NCBI GenBank assembly: GCA_024639125.1 | Contig: JAHEJA010000035.1 | Location: 1-40,329, forward strand | Reading direction: 5' to 3' | Origin: Paracoccaceae bacterium | GTDB lineage: Bacteria; Pseudomonadota; Alphaproteobacteria; Rhodobacterales; Rhodobacteraceae | DNA length: 40,329 bases | Notes under the pieces: generated by a model | What the model was told of the DNA's origin: nothing | The model's input: only the letters and a program-made list of their open reading frames with translations | Databases searched by the model: none | Program-made: the position numbers and the translations under genes | Part shown: piece by piece, positions 8,128-18,595 of the stretch | How the letters are laid out: every line of letters starts with the position of its first letter | Numbering within the stretch: position 1 is the stretch's first letter

Positions 8128-8778
8128 ATGCCAGAGGTTATTTTTCCAGGGCCAGAAGGTCGCCTAGAAGGTCGCTACCATCCACAAAAGGATCGGGACG
8201 CCCCAATTGCGATTGTGCTGCACCCTCACCCGCAATTTGGCGGCACCATGAATAACAAAGTGGTTTATAACCTCCACTATGCTTTCTATAACATGGGCTT
8301 TACAGTGCTGCGGTTCAATTTCCGTGGCGTTGGCAGAAGCCAAGGCGAATATGATCAAGGGATTGGCGAATTGTCCGATGCCGCGTCAGCGTTGGACTAT
8401 TTGCAGTCTATGAACAACAACTCAAAACATTGTTGGGTCGCTGGCTTTAGCTTTGGGGCATGGATCGGCATGCAACTTTTGATGCGGCGTCCCGAAATTA
8501 CCGGTTTTATTTCTGTGGCTCCGCCCGCAAACATGTATGACTTTTCCTTTTTGGCGCCTTGCCCATCGTCAGGTTTGATTATCAACGGAACCAGCGATCG
8601 GATTGCACCGCCCTCTGATACGGAAGGTTTGGTTGACAAGCTGCACGAACAAAAAGGCATCACAATCACCCATACGCAGCTTGATGGCGCCGGTCATTTC
8701 TTTGAAGATCATATGGATCCAATGATCGATCACGTAAGCACTTATGTGAAACGTCGTTTGACCGAAAACACCCGATAA
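8128..8778 (+). CDS. Alpha/beta hydrolase (dienelactone hydrolase-like fold)
   Basis: The 216-residue cytoplasmic protein has the order of a small alpha/beta hydrolase: HPHPQFGGTMNNKVV early (typical of this COG2945-like group), FNFRGVGRSQG, the nucleophile elbow GFSFG (Ser near residue 109), an acid in GTSDRIAPP and the catalytic histidine in GAGHFF. Many relatives are described only as 'alpha/beta hydrolase', and the substrate is not known. An AGAGAGAG stretch lies upstream of the ATG. The next gene starts two bases after the stop, so the two form an operon. Confidence 0.85.
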   Translation: MPEVIFPGPEGRLEGRYHPQKDRDAPIAIVLHPHPQFGGTMNNKVVYNLHYAFYNMGFTVLRFNFRGVGRSQGEYDQGIGELSDAASALDYLQSMNNNSKHCWVAGFSFGAWIGMQLLMRRPEITGFISVAPPANMYDFSFLAPCPSSGLIINGTSDRIAPPSDTEGLVDKLHEQKGITITHTQLDGAGHFFEDHMDPMIDHVSTYVKRRLTENTR

Positions 8779-8780
8779 CC

Positions 8781-8996
8781 ATGAGCGTTGTTGAAAGCCT
8801 AGCGGATGAATTGGCAAAAGATACCATTGCAGCCGCTGAAAAATTGGGGGATGAAGATTTGATCCGCGAGGTCGCCAAAGTTTTGGCGGCCACATCCACC
8901 ACATCCGAAGAAGCCTTTATGACGTCTATCCGCGTGCGATTAGCCGAACGCCGCGCCCGTCGATATCTAGAAGGCCGGCTTGGGCAATCGGATTAA
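8781..8996 (+). CDS. Small protein of unknown function downstream of the hydrolase
   Basis: A 71-residue, probably cytoplasmic, helix-rich protein with an acidic N-terminal half (SVVESLADELAKDTIAAAEKLGDEDLI) and an arginine-rich C-terminal part (RVRLAERRARRYLEGRL). It starts two bases after the hydrolase stop, which argues for translation coupling and a real gene. I do not recognise a family. The stop codon abuts the stop of the convergent lipoprotein gene with no base between. Confidence 0.7.
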   Translation: MSVVESLADELAKDTIAAAEKLGDEDLIREVAKVLAATSTTSEEAFMTSIRVRLAERRARRYLEGRLGQSD

Positions 8997-9632
8997 TCAT
9001 TGTTCGACCACGATAATTCCTGTTAACGTGCCACCTGCAAAACCTGCCGCAAATGTATGCGCCCCGATTTGCATCTTGTTGCCAAAAAAGCCGCCCCGCA
9101 TTTTCGCTTCTGTGCCTTTAAACGCCACAGAGCCGTCCACATTGCCCTTGCGGTTAATTGCGCCATAAACGTCCATTTGGCCACCTTTGTTTCGAATATG
9201 TGGTGTTGCCGCGCCAAAATGCGCAACCAAGGTCAACGGCACATAATCATAAACGCCCTGATCCAATACGGTTGCTTGGCCGGTGAATTCCGCCTTTCCG
9301 CGCAGCGATACGGGCGTGTAGCCATCAGATATCGAAGTAATACGTTCCCCGTTTAATCGCCCCCCAATAACCACATAGTCGGACGATTTCGTTGCAACAT
9401 ATTCCAGCCCATTTCCTGAAAAACTATTGATTGCACCTTGGGATTTACCGGAAGGAAGTGTTTTTAAAATGCCATCTTCGGTAAATGCAAAAGCGTTATC
9501 AAAGTAAAGTGCTGTATAATTGTCGCTTGATTTTAATTTTTTAGAAACGGCGGCGACGTCGTCTGGAACCAGATTTTCCATACCGCAAGCCCCGACAAAT
9601 ATACAAAAAGAAAGTAGAAAAAATTTACGCAT
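8997..9632 (-). CDS. Small secreted lipoprotein, possibly TbpB-like beta-barrel
   Basis: The 211-residue product begins with a lipoprotein signal peptide (MRKFFLLSFCIFVGAC); the lipobox cysteine is C16. The mature part is beta-rich with many Gly and aromatic residues, and the end (GSVAFKGTEAKMRGGFFG and similar) recalls the C-lobe barrel of transferrin-binding-protein-like lipoproteins. That likeness is weak and no iron ligand function can be read. The SD (AGGGA) lies 9-13 bases before the ATG, inside a perfect inverted repeat. The gene is convergent with the small ORF and divides it from mfd. Confidence 0.75.
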   Translation of the reverse strand: MRKFFLLSFCIFVGACGMENLVPDDVAAVSKKLKSSDNYTALYFDNAFAFTEDGILKTLPSGKSQGAINSFSGNGLEYVATKSSDYVVIGGRLNGERITSISDGYTPVSLRGKAEFTGQATVLDQGVYDYVPLTLVAHFGAATPHIRNKGGQMDVYGAINRKGNVDGSVAFKGTEAKMRGGFFGNKMQIGAHTFAAGFAGGTLTGIIVVEQ

Positions 9633-9667
9633 AAGATCGATCCCTATTTTGATTAAGGATCGATCTT
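9633..9667 (-). repeat. Perfect 11-bp inverted repeat over the lipoprotein RBS
   Basis: AAGATCGATCC (9633-9643) and GGATCGATCTT (9657-9667) are perfectly complementary with a 13-base spacer. One arm directly touches the start codon of the lipoprotein gene, and the AGGGA ribosome-binding site lies at its edge (9641-9645). In RNA this would form a stable hairpin that hides the RBS; in DNA it could be an operator. The function is inferred. Confidence 0.7.
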
Positions 9668-9683
9668 GAGAGTGTACAAATAT

Positions 9684-9709
9684 TTAATGCTTCACTGAGA
9701 AGTCATTAA
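9684..9709 (-). terminator. Stem-loop downstream of mfd (weak terminator candidate)
   Basis: On the minus strand TTAATG-A-CTTC / GAAG-CATTAA form a 10-pair stem with one bulged A and a 5-base loop, starting 11 bases after the mfd stop. It is AT-rich and followed by ATATTTG rather than a T run, so intrinsic termination would be weak. Confidence 0.35.
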
Positions 9710-9719
9710 AACTTTAGCT

Positions 9720-12700
9720 TTACTTACTTGCTGTGCTCTTTTGAGACTTGCTGAGTTTAACTTGCTCGGCCAAATCACGTGCGATTGCAAAAGCGCCTTT
9801 GATTTTATCGACATCATTTTTCCAATCGCGGCGCACGACTATTTTATTGTCGCGCACTTTGGCCAAACCTTTTTGATCTTGGATGAATTTCACCAGACCT
9901 TCGGGGGATGCGAATTTGTCGTTGTGGAATTGAATGGTCGCGCCTTTGGGTCCGCCGTCTAATTTGGAAATACCTGCGCGCTTACACATTGCTTTGATAC
10001 GAACAACCAACATCAACGTATTGACCTCTTTGGGTAATTTCCCAAAACGGTCAATCAATTCGGCTGCAAAGCCTTCGAGTTCGACTTTGGTTGATAGGGA
10101 TGACAAGCGACGATAAAGCCCCAAACGCACATCAAGATCGGGCACATAGACTTCGGGGATCAACACAGGCACACCAAGGTTGATTTGAGGTGCCCATTGA
10201 TCATCGGATACGGCGATACCATCCAATTCGCCGGATTTGATTTTGGCAATCGCTTCTTCCAACATGGATTGATACAGCTCGTAACCGACATCGCGCATTT
10301 GCCCGGATTGTTCTTCACCCAATAGATTGCCTGCCCCGCGAATATCCAAATCTTGGCTCGCAAGGGTAAAACCGGCCCCCAACGTGTCGAGTGACCCCAA
10401 AACACGTAAACGTTTCTCAGCTGTCGCCGTTAATTTGGCGCGTGGCTTGGTTGTCAAATACGCATAGGCGCGGGTTTTAGAACGCCCAACCCGACCCCGA
10501 ATTTGATAAAGCTGTGCCAAACCAAACATATCAGCACGATGCACAATCATCGTATTTGCAGTCGGTATATCCAGCCCGCTTTCGACAATCGTCGTTGCCA
10601 ACAAAATATCATATTTCCCGTCGTAAAACGCGTTCATACGATCATCAAGTTCGCCAGCGGCCATTTGTCCATTGGCAACCACATAGGTTAGCTCTGGCAG
10701 CTGCTCTTTTAGAAATTCTTCAATCTCGGGCAAATCGCTGATGCGCGGTACCACATAAAAGGATTGACCGCCGCGATAGTGTTCCCGCAACAAGGCCTCG
10801 CGCACAGTCACCGCATCAAATTCACTAACATAGGTGCGAATAGACAGCCGATCCACAGGCGGCGTGCCAATAATTGAAAGATCGCGCACACCCGACAACG
10901 ACAATTGCAGCGTGCGTGGAATTGGCGTCGCTGTAAGCGTCAATACGTGAATATCCGTGCGCATTTGCTTAAGCTTTTCTTTGTGCTGAACGCCAAAATG
11001 CTGTTCTTCGTCGATAATCAAAAGCCCCAAGTTTTTAAACTGGATGCCCTGCGCCAACAATGCATGGGTGCCAACCACAATATCAACTGTGCCGCGCGCC
11101 ATACCATCACGGGTAAGCTGTGCGTCTTTTGCACTGACAAAGCGGGACAATTGCCGCACTTCTAATGGAAAGCCGCGGAAACGGTCTTGGAAGCCTTTGG
11201 CATGTTGACGTGCAAGCAAGGTGGTCGGGGCAACAATTGCAACCTGAACCCCAGACATAGCCGCCATGAACGCCGCGCGCATGGCGACTTCGGTTTTGCC
11301 AAAGCCAACATCGCCACAGATCAAACGGTCCATCGGCGCCCCAGAGGTCAGATCGCCAACCACATCTTCGATCGCACTAAGTTGATCATCGGTTTCCTGA
11401 TAAGGGAACCGCGCCGCAAAAGAATCCCAAGCCCCCGGAGGCGGATCAAGCACAGGCGCTTTGCGCAAGGCACGTTCTGCGGCCACTCGGATCAACCGAT
11501 CCGCCATTTCACGAATGCGTTCTTTTAGCTTGGCTTTCTTGGCCTGCCACGCACCACCACCCAAGCGATCCAAAAGACCTTCGTCATGGCCATATTTTGA
11601 CAAAAGCTCGATGTTTTCGACTGGCAAATAAAGCCGTGCATTTTCCGCATATTCCAACAGGATGCATTCATGCGCAGCGCCCGCAGCTGTGATGACCTCT
11701 AGGCCTTGGTATCGACCAATGCCATGATCCACATGCACAACCAAATCCCCAGGGTTCAAGGATTGCGTTTCGGTTAGGAAATTTTCCGCTTTGCGCCGCT
11801 TTTTGGTCGCCCGAATAAGCCGATCCCCCAGAACGTCCTGTTCTGAAATAACGGTCATATCAGGGGCTTCGAACCCGTGATCTAAGGCCCAAACCGCCAA
11901 GTGCAAACCACGTTTTCCGATGCGCGTGCCGGTGTCGATATGGATCGTTTCAGACAATCCTTCGTCTTCGATCAAGCCAGACAAACGTTCACGCGCGCCT
12001 TCGGAATAGCTGGCGATCACAACGGGGCCTTGATCTAGTTTGACTTTAATATGGCTCGCCAAAGCACCAAAAAGGCTTACGTTTTCCAATTGACGCTCGG
12101 GCGAGAAATTTCGACCAATGCGGCCACCTGCATCGAGAACATTCGGACCGGATGCTTGGGGCAAAGGATGGAAATGGATCACTTTGTTTTGGGCGATAGC
12201 CGCGGTCCATGCCGCGTCATCCAAATACAGCATCCCGGCTGGAATAGGTTTGTACACCGAATCCATCCGGTTCTTTTGGGTCATTGCATGTTGGCGCGTT
12301 TCATACTGATCCTTGACGCTGTCCCATCGTGCAAGGCGTGTGGGCGTGAATTGATCATCCAGCGATAGGGTTGCGGTCGGCAGATAATCAAACAAGGTTT
12401 CTAATGTATCATGAAAAAACGGAAGCCAATGTTCAACACCTTGGTGTTTACGGCCTGCACTTACCGCTTCGTAAAGGGGATCATCAATACGAGCCGCACC
12501 AAATTCGATACGATAATTCTGACGAAACCGCGTGATTGAGGCTTCGTCCAAAATGACTTCGGACACGGGTGCAAGCTCTACTTCGTTCAACCGCTCTGTC
12601 GTGCGCTGCGTCGCTGGATCAAACCGACGCGCGCCATCCAAGACATCCCCAAACAAATCAAGCCGAACAGGACCCTGTTCACCAGGTGGGAAAATATCAA

Positions 12701-13175
12701 TGATCCCACCGCGCACAGCATAATCCCCTGCTTCCAGCACAGTTGGCGCTTGGACAAAGCCCATCCGCACCAAGAATTCGCGCAATTTCTGTTCGTTAAT
12801 CCGCCCGCCAACAGTGGCTTTGAATGCGGCTTCTTTTAAAACAGACCGTGCCGGAATTTTTTGTGTGGCGGCGTTCAGCGTTGTCAGCAAAACGAATTGC
12901 GATGGCATGCCATGCACCAAACCAGCCAATGTCGCCATACGCGCAGCCGAAATATTGGCATTCGGCGAAACGCGATCAAAGGGCAAACAATCCCAACTTG
13001 GAAATTGCAAAACAGGCATATGAGGGGCAAAAAACCGCAACGCTTCTTGCATCGCAACCAGCCGACGGTCATCCCGTGCAATATGGATCACGGGCTTGCC
13101 TGTTTTTTCAACTTCTTTCAAGACAAGGCGGGCATCAAAACCTTCTGGAGCGCCACCAACTGTTAATTTGCTCAT
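9720..13175 (-). CDS. mfd: Mfd, transcription-repair coupling factor
   Basis: Mfd removes RNA polymerase stalled at DNA lesions and recruits UvrA. The 1151-residue protein has the full domain order: a UvrB-like N-terminal region, a RNAP-interacting domain beginning near NPGDLVVHVDHGIGRY, a RecG-like translocase with Walker A GDVGFGKT (about residue 620) and DEEQ box (about 722), motif III TATPIPRTL, the TRG-like region near GRVGRS, and a C-terminal domain. The frame continues 52 codons upstream, but MSKLTVGGAPEG at 13175 gives the usual start and length. The gene is intact. Confidence 0.97.
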   Translation of the reverse strand: MSKLTVGGAPEGFDARLVLKEVEKTGKPVIHIARDDRRLVAMQEALRFFAPHMPVLQFPSWDCLPFDRVSPNANISAARMATLAGLVHGMPSQFVLLTTLNAATQKIPARSVLKEAAFKATVGGRINEQKLREFLVRMGFVQAPTVLEAGDYAVRGGIIDIFPPGEQGPVRLDLFGDVLDGARRFDPATQRTTERLNEVELAPVSEVILDEASITRFRQNYRIEFGAARIDDPLYEAVSAGRKHQGVEHWLPFFHDTLETLFDYLPTATLSLDDQFTPTRLARWDSVKDQYETRQHAMTQKNRMDSVYKPIPAGMLYLDDAAWTAAIAQNKVIHFHPLPQASGPNVLDAGGRIGRNFSPERQLENVSLFGALASHIKVKLDQGPVVIASYSEGARERLSGLIEDEGLSETIHIDTGTRIGKRGLHLAVWALDHGFEAPDMTVISEQDVLGDRLIRATKKRRKAENFLTETQSLNPGDLVVHVDHGIGRYQGLEVITAAGAAHECILLEYAENARLYLPVENIELLSKYGHDEGLLDRLGGGAWQAKKAKLKERIREMADRLIRVAAERALRKAPVLDPPPGAWDSFAARFPYQETDDQLSAIEDVVGDLTSGAPMDRLICGDVGFGKTEVAMRAAFMAAMSGVQVAIVAPTTLLARQHAKGFQDRFRGFPLEVRQLSRFVSAKDAQLTRDGMARGTVDIVVGTHALLAQGIQFKNLGLLIIDEEQHFGVQHKEKLKQMRTDIHVLTLTATPIPRTLQLSLSGVRDLSIIGTPPVDRLSIRTYVSEFDAVTVREALLREHYRGGQSFYVVPRISDLPEIEEFLKEQLPELTYVVANGQMAAGELDDRMNAFYDGKYDILLATTIVESGLDIPTANTMIVHRADMFGLAQLYQIRGRVGRSKTRAYAYLTTKPRAKLTATAEKRLRVLGSLDTLGAGFTLASQDLDIRGAGNLLGEEQSGQMRDVGYELYQSMLEEAIAKIKSGELDGIAVSDDQWAPQINLGVPVLIPEVYVPDLDVRLGLYRRLSSLSTKVELEGFAAELIDRFGKLPKEVNTLMLVVRIKAMCKRAGISKLDGGPKGATIQFHNDKFASPEGLVKFIQDQKGLAKVRDNKIVVRRDWKNDVDKIKGAFAIARDLAEQVKLSKSQKSTASK

Positions 13176-13234
13176 TGTGCCTATCGCTTTTGTTTGTGTC
13201 CCCACGCACCCAAGATGTGACGCGGTGAACGCCC

Positions 13235-13810
13235 CTAGAGCGAGGCACGAAGATTGAAGATCATTCCCCAGATAACGACAAGAAACAATACCAACGCACC
13301 AAGCAGCATCACCCAAAACCGATGCCACCAAAGAATGCGATAGAGTTGAGCAAAATCTGGACTAAGCGCCGAAATAGTGCGCAGAACCCTTAAACGCAAG
13401 AGCATCACCAAAAATATGGGTAAAACCAACAATAAACCGGCCTCTAATGGTTCATTATTATAGGCAAAGGCCCCATAGCCCCAAAATCCAAAAATAAATC
13501 CCCAAAGCAACCCAAAAAACGTGAGCCCAGCCGGATTGATGATCCTATCCAAACGATTTGCGTTTAATTGACAAATCAGCCGCAATTCTTCTTGAAGGAT
13601 GTTATCCCGCTGTCGGCTTGCAAATTGCACCTGATAAAACGGAACACCCCCAATTTGATGCGTCGCATAGGCCCAAACGGTGACTAAATATAGCCAGTAC
13701 CAGATATTTGAAAAGGAATTGTAATCCAGCGAAGTTACCAATGTCTTAGGTCTCGTTCTAATCGATTCTACAGGATGCAATCTAAACACTGTGGTTGAAT
13801 GGGCAAGCAC
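13235..13810 (-). CDS. Four-helix membrane protein upstream of mfd (start uncertain)
   Basis: Up to 191 residues with about four transmembrane segments: SNIWYWLYLVTVWAYAT, a Gly/Phe-rich segment at FFGLLWGFIFGFWGYG, LLLVLPIFLVMLLRL and FWVMLLGALVLFLVVIWGM. I recall similar Rhodobacterales proteins labelled 'component of SufBCD complex', a label with no support in this sequence. The outer start is GTG at 13810 with poor RBS spacing. A TTG at about 13738 would begin just before the conserved-looking SLDYNSFSNIWYW and may be the true start. It lies 59 bases upstream of mfd on the same strand, so the two may be co-transcribed. Confidence 0.75.
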   Translation of the reverse strand: MLAHSTTVFRLHPVESIRTRPKTLVTSLDYNSFSNIWYWLYLVTVWAYATHQIGGVPFYQVQFASRQRDNILQEELRLICQLNANRLDRIINPAGLTFFGLLWGFIFGFWGYGAFAYNNEPLEAGLLLVLPIFLVMLLRLRVLRTISALSPDFAQLYRILWWHRFWVMLLGALVLFLVVIWGMIFNLRASL

Positions 13811-13828
13811 CCCTTGTTATCGCTTTGA

Positions 13829-14875
<1,047 letters not shown>

Positions 14876-14951
14876 TATAGTGACACGCAGCACGTTTTGA
14901 GCTATGGTTTCGGAAAAAGCGGAAAAATCCGCACAAACGAGCAGGTAAACA

Positions 14952-15515
14952 ATGACAAAATTTTCCCGTCGCGCTTTTACAGCGTTTTCTTTTGCTTCTT
15001 TTGTGGCAGTTTCAGCATGTTCAACACCGCAAGCGCTGCGCGTTGATCCAGACATCGTTGACGCACGTGTTGATTACACCCTGACGCAGCTTTACCAAGA
15101 ATATCCAAACACCCGTGCTTTGTCTGAAAAAGCTTCGGGCATGTTGGTTATGCCCTTGATCACTGAGGCAGGATTTGGGATCGGTGGATCATACGGACGT
15201 GGCGCCCTTCGGATTAACGACGAAACCGCTGATTATTATTCTACGGCAAGCGCGACATTCGGCTTCCAAATCGGCGCACAACAATATGCGCACGTGTTAT
15301 TTTTCATGACAGAAGATGCGCTAAATGGGTTCCGCCAATCCCAAGGCTGGGCAGCAGGGGGCGATTTGGAATATTCCATCCCTGACGGAGGCGAAACATT
15401 TCGCGCAGAAACAACGACGGCAATGGCCCCAATTTTTGCTGTCGTTTTTGGGCAATCGGGCTTGAAAATCGGTGCAACGCTTGAGGGCACAAAATACACC
15501 CGCATCATCCCATAA
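14952..15515 (+). CDS. SYLF-domain (YSC84-like) lipoprotein with Tat-like signal
   Basis: The 187-residue protein begins with an N-terminal twin arginine (SRRAFTAF), a hydrophobic stretch and a lipobox VSAC, so it is probably a Tat-exported lipoprotein. The mature part is a SYLF domain: SEKASGMLVMP, GFGIGGSYGRGAL, VLFFMTEDAL and the end KIGATLEGTKYTRI. SYLF domains bind lipids in eukaryotes; the bacterial role is open. AGCAGG lies upstream of the ATG. A strong intrinsic terminator follows 12 bases after the stop, so it is likely a single-gene or hemB-linked unit. Confidence 0.88.
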   Translation: MTKFSRRAFTAFSFASFVAVSACSTPQALRVDPDIVDARVDYTLTQLYQEYPNTRALSEKASGMLVMPLITEAGFGIGGSYGRGALRINDETADYYSTASATFGFQIGAQQYAHVLFFMTEDALNGFRQSQGWAAGGDLEYSIPDGGETFRAETTTAMAPIFAVVFGQSGLKIGATLEGTKYTRIIP

Positions 15516-15526
15516 AGGTACAAACA

Positions 15527-15550
15527 GGCGGGTGAAAATCCCGCCTTTTT
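15527..15550 (+). terminator. Intrinsic terminator after the SYLF lipoprotein
   Basis: GGCGGG (15527-15532), a 7-base loop and CCCGCC (15540-15545) followed by TTTTT. A classical rho-independent terminator. Confidence 0.9.
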
Positions 15551-15681
15551 CCCTCGTTTTTGGCGCAAACCCTGTCGTTTTGAAATCATCGCGCCAAAAA
15601 TATCGAAAATATCAAAATAATACTTTATGAAAACACAATACTTTCAATGAGTTACGTCATTATTGGGATTTGAAACCAAAC

Positions 15682-15710
15682 TTGCGGCTCTGCCCCATTG
15701 CGCCCTATAT
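15682..15710 (+). promoter_or_regulatory. Candidate gyrA promoter
   Basis: TTGCGG and CTATAT stand 17 bases apart on the plus strand, about 60 bases before the gyrA GTG. Just downstream is a 10-base perfect palindrome TGTTATAACA (15719-15728), which would lie near the transcription start. The remainder of the 255-base gap between the lipoprotein and gyrA is AT-rich with no gene visible. Confidence 0.45.
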
Positions 15711-15770
15711 CCATGGTCTGTTATAACATAAACAACTAGATATTGAGCTGACAAAAGACGGGCCAAACAC

Positions 15771-18512
15771 GTGACTGATACGCCAGAAACACCTGAAAAC
15801 GACGACGAAAACCAGACACCACGTTCGACCTATGATGGTCCAACAGTTTCCATCACGAAAGAGATGAAAACATCCTATCTGGATTACGCAATGAGCGTTA
15901 TCGTAAGTCGGGCCATTCCGGACCTACGCGATGGTTTGAAACCGGTTCACCGCCGTATCCTGTACGCGATGCATGAAACCGGAAATACACACGACAAATC
16001 CTATCGTAAATCTGCCCGTCCAGTCGGGGATGTCATGGGTAAATATCACCCACATGGCGATAGTGCGATTTATGATGCGCTTGTGCGGATGGCGCAAGAT
16101 TTCTCTATGTCCTTGCCGCTTTTGGATGGGCAAGGAAACTTTGGGTCTATGGACGGCGATAATGCGGCGGCGATGCGCTATACCGAAGTGCGCATGGACA
16201 AGCCCGCGGCATTTTTGCTTGCGGATATCGACAAAGACACGGTTAATTTCCAAGACAACTATGATGGCAAAGACCGCGAACCCACAGTCTTGCCTGCGCG
16301 GTATCCCAATATGTTGGTGAACGGGGCTGGCGGTATTGCGGTCGGTATGGCGACCAATATCCCCCCCCACAATTTGGGCGAAGTTATTGATGCAACACTT
16401 GCCTTGATCGAAAATCCGGACTTGACCAGCGAAGAGCTGATTGAATACGTACCTGGCCCCGATTTTCCGACAGGTGGGATCATGTTGGGACGCTCAGGGG
16501 CGCGCAAAGCATATTTAGAGGGCCGTGGCAGTGTTGTCATTCGTGCCAAAACCCGCGTCGAAGAAATTCGCAAAGACCGCTATGCGATCATTCTGGATGA
16601 AATTCCCTATCAAGTGAACAAAGCGTCGATGATCGAAAAGATCGCCGAACAGGTGCGCGATAAGAAAATCGAAAACATCGCCCATGTTCAGGATGAAAGC
16701 GACCGGAATGGTGTGCGGGTTGTGGTCGAGCTAAAGCGCGATGCAACGCCGGATGTGGTTTTGAACCAATTGTTCCGTTTTACGCCGATGCAAACGTCGT
16801 TTGGCTGTAACATGCTGGCCTTGAATGGTGGGCGTCCCGAGCAATTGACATTGCGCCGGTTCCTCACGTCCTTCATTGATTTCCGCGAAGAAGTCGTTGC
16901 ACGCCGCACAGCTTATGAATTGCGCAAAGCGCGTGAGCGCAGCCATATTTTATGTGGTTTGGCCGTGGCCGTCAGCAACGTTGATGAAATCGTGGCGACC
17001 ATCCGCAGCTCGGCAGATGCAGCCGATGCGCGTGAAAAGCTGATGACACGGCGCTGGCCGGCCCATGATATTGCAGAATATATCAAGCTGATCGACGATC
17101 CGACCCATACAATGAATGATGACGGCACCTATAACCTGTCTGAAACCCAAGCCCGCGCCATCCTTGAATTGCGCCTTCAGCGTCTTACACAGATTGGCGT
17201 CAAAGAAGTCACCGATGAATTGCAGCAATTGGCGGCGAAAATTCGTGAATACCTTGATATCTTGGCATCCCGTGAACGGATCATGGAAATCATCACCAAT
17301 GAGCTTCAGGAAGTAAAAGACAACTTTGCTGTGCCACGTCGGACCGAAATCGTTGATTGGTCTGGCGATATGGACGACGAAGACCTGATCGAACGCGAAG
17401 ACATGGTCGTGACCGTAACGTCGGGTGGCTACATCAAGCGCACACCACTGGTGGATTTCCGGGCCCAGCGTCGCGGTGGCAAAGGTGTGTCAGGTATGCA
17501 AACCAAAGACGAAGATGTAATAACCACTCTTTTCGTTGCGAACACGCATACACAGCTCTTGTTCTTTACAACCGATGGTATGGCCTACAAGCTGAAAACA
17601 TGGCGACTGCCCTTGGGTAGCCGTACCGCCAAAGGCAAAGCCGTGGTGAACATTCTTCCTATTCCAACGGGCGTGTCCATTGCCGCAATTATGCCTGTGG
17701 ATGTTCCGGAACAAGACTGGGATGACCTTCAGGTTATATTTGCAACCTCTGCCGGTGACGTGCGACGTAACGCGCTTTCTGATTTTGCAAATGTGCGCTC
17801 TAACGGCAAGATCGCCATGGAGCTTCCCGAAGATGTCGAGCTGGTGAATGCGCGTATTGCAAACCAAGATGAAGATGTGATGTTGGTCACAAATTCAGGG
17901 CGCGCTATCCGTTTTTCAACCACAGATGTGCGCATATTTAAGGGCCGCAAATCTACCGGTGTACGTGGTATTCGCCTCAATGGAACCGACCGTGTTGTGT
18001 CGATGTCTATTATTCGCCACTTTGACGCCACGGCGGATGAACGCAGCGCTTACCTTAAAATGCGTCGCGCCGTAGCCGGTATGGTGGATGATGACACCTC
18101 AGTTTCAGAAGATGACGACGTAAACGTGAATGCCACAATAAGCCAAGAACGCTATGCGGAAATGTCTGCGGCCGAAAACCTAATCTTGACGATTTCGACC
18201 GGCGGTTCTGGCAAACTTTCATCAAGCCATGATTACCCTGTGCGTGGACGTGGCGGCATGGGTGTCACAGCTATGGACAAAGCAATGCGCGGCGGTGATT
18301 TGGTCGCCAGCTTCCCAGTCGAGCTAGAAGATCAAATCATGCTCGCAACCTCCAAAGGCCAATCCATCCGTGTTCCCGTTGACGGCATTTCCTTCCGTTC
18401 ACGTAGCGCCGGTGGTGTGCGCGTGTTTAACACCGGAAAAGGCGAAGAAGTCGTATCCGTTGCTCGCATTGCGGACCAAGGTGACGAAGAAGATGACACT
18501 GTTGCAGAATAG
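15771..18512 (+). CDS. gyrA: DNA gyrase subunit A
   Basis: GyrA is the DNA-cleaving subunit of gyrase. The 913-residue product has the winged-helix core with catalytic Tyr137 in AMRYTE, the quinolone-pocket stretch [10 protein letters not shown] with the sensitive-type residues Ser98 and Asp102, and the GyrA-box QRRGGKG that opens the C-terminal DNA-wrapping pinwheel. An acidic insertion (about residues 770-792, DDD and EDDD clusters) splits two blades, and the tail is acidic (GDEEDD). The start is GTG with no strong SD; the upstream region offers no better start. Confidence 0.97.
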   Translation: MTDTPETPENDDENQTPRSTYDGPTVSITKEMKTSYLDYAMSVIVSRAIPDLRDGLKPVHRRILYAMHETGNTHDKSYRKSARPVGDVMGKYHPHGDSAIYDALVRMAQDFSMSLPLLDGQGNFGSMDGDNAAAMRYTEVRMDKPAAFLLADIDKDTVNFQDNYDGKDREPTVLPARYPNMLVNGAGGIAVGMATNIPPHNLGEVIDATLALIENPDLTSEELIEYVPGPDFPTGGIMLGRSGARKAYLEGRGSVVIRAKTRVEEIRKDRYAIILDEIPYQVNKASMIEKIAEQVRDKKIENIAHVQDESDRNGVRVVVELKRDATPDVVLNQLFRFTPMQTSFGCNMLALNGGRPEQLTLRRFLTSFIDFREEVVARRTAYELRKARERSHILCGLAVAVSNVDEIVATIRSSADAADAREKLMTRRWPAHDIAEYIKLIDDPTHTMNDDGTYNLSETQARAILELRLQRLTQIGVKEVTDELQQLAAKIREYLDILASRERIMEIITNELQEVKDNFAVPRRTEIVDWSGDMDDEDLIEREDMVVTVTSGGYIKRTPLVDFRAQRRGGKGVSGMQTKDEDVITTLFVANTHTQLLFFTTDGMAYKLKTWRLPLGSRTAKGKAVVNILPIPTGVSIAAIMPVDVPEQDWDDLQVIFATSAGDVRRNALSDFANVRSNGKIAMELPEDVELVNARIANQDEDVMLVTNSGRAIRFSTTDVRIFKGRKSTGVRGIRLNGTDRVVSMSIIRHFDATADERSAYLKMRRAVAGMVDDDTSVSEDDDVNVNATISQERYAEMSAAENLILTISTGGSGKLSSSHDYPVRGRGGMGVTAMDKAMRGGDLVASFPVELEDQIMLATSKGQSIRVPVDGISFRSRSAGGVRVFNTGKGEEVVSVARIADQGDEEDDTVAE

Positions 18513-18518
18513 TGTCAC

Positions 18519-18584
18519 ATCAAATTGACAAACTTAGGGGGCAGCAATGCCCCCATTATATGGTTTTATTGATGTCAATTTGAT
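18519..18584 (+). repeat. 12-bp inverted repeat enclosing a GC hairpin after gyrA
   Basis: ATCAAATTGACA (18519-18530) is perfectly complementary to TGTCAATTTGAT (18573-18584). Between them GGGGGC (18537-18542) and GCCCCC (18549-18554) form an inner hairpin with a 6-base loop. In RNA this would be a two-tier stem starting 6 bases after the gyrA stop. The inner stem lacks a T run, so it is more likely a 3'-end stabiliser or part of a composite terminator. Confidence 0.65.
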
Positions 18585-18595
18585 AAACGCGTTTT

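Noticed and set aside
15719-15728. Palindrome TGTTATAACA near gyrA as an operator
   Set aside because: A 10-base AT-rich palindrome may occur by chance; I mention it with the promoter but cannot support a regulator.
16058-16080. Quinolone-resistance changes in GyrA
   Set aside because: The pocket residues are Ser98 and Asp102, the usual sensitive types.
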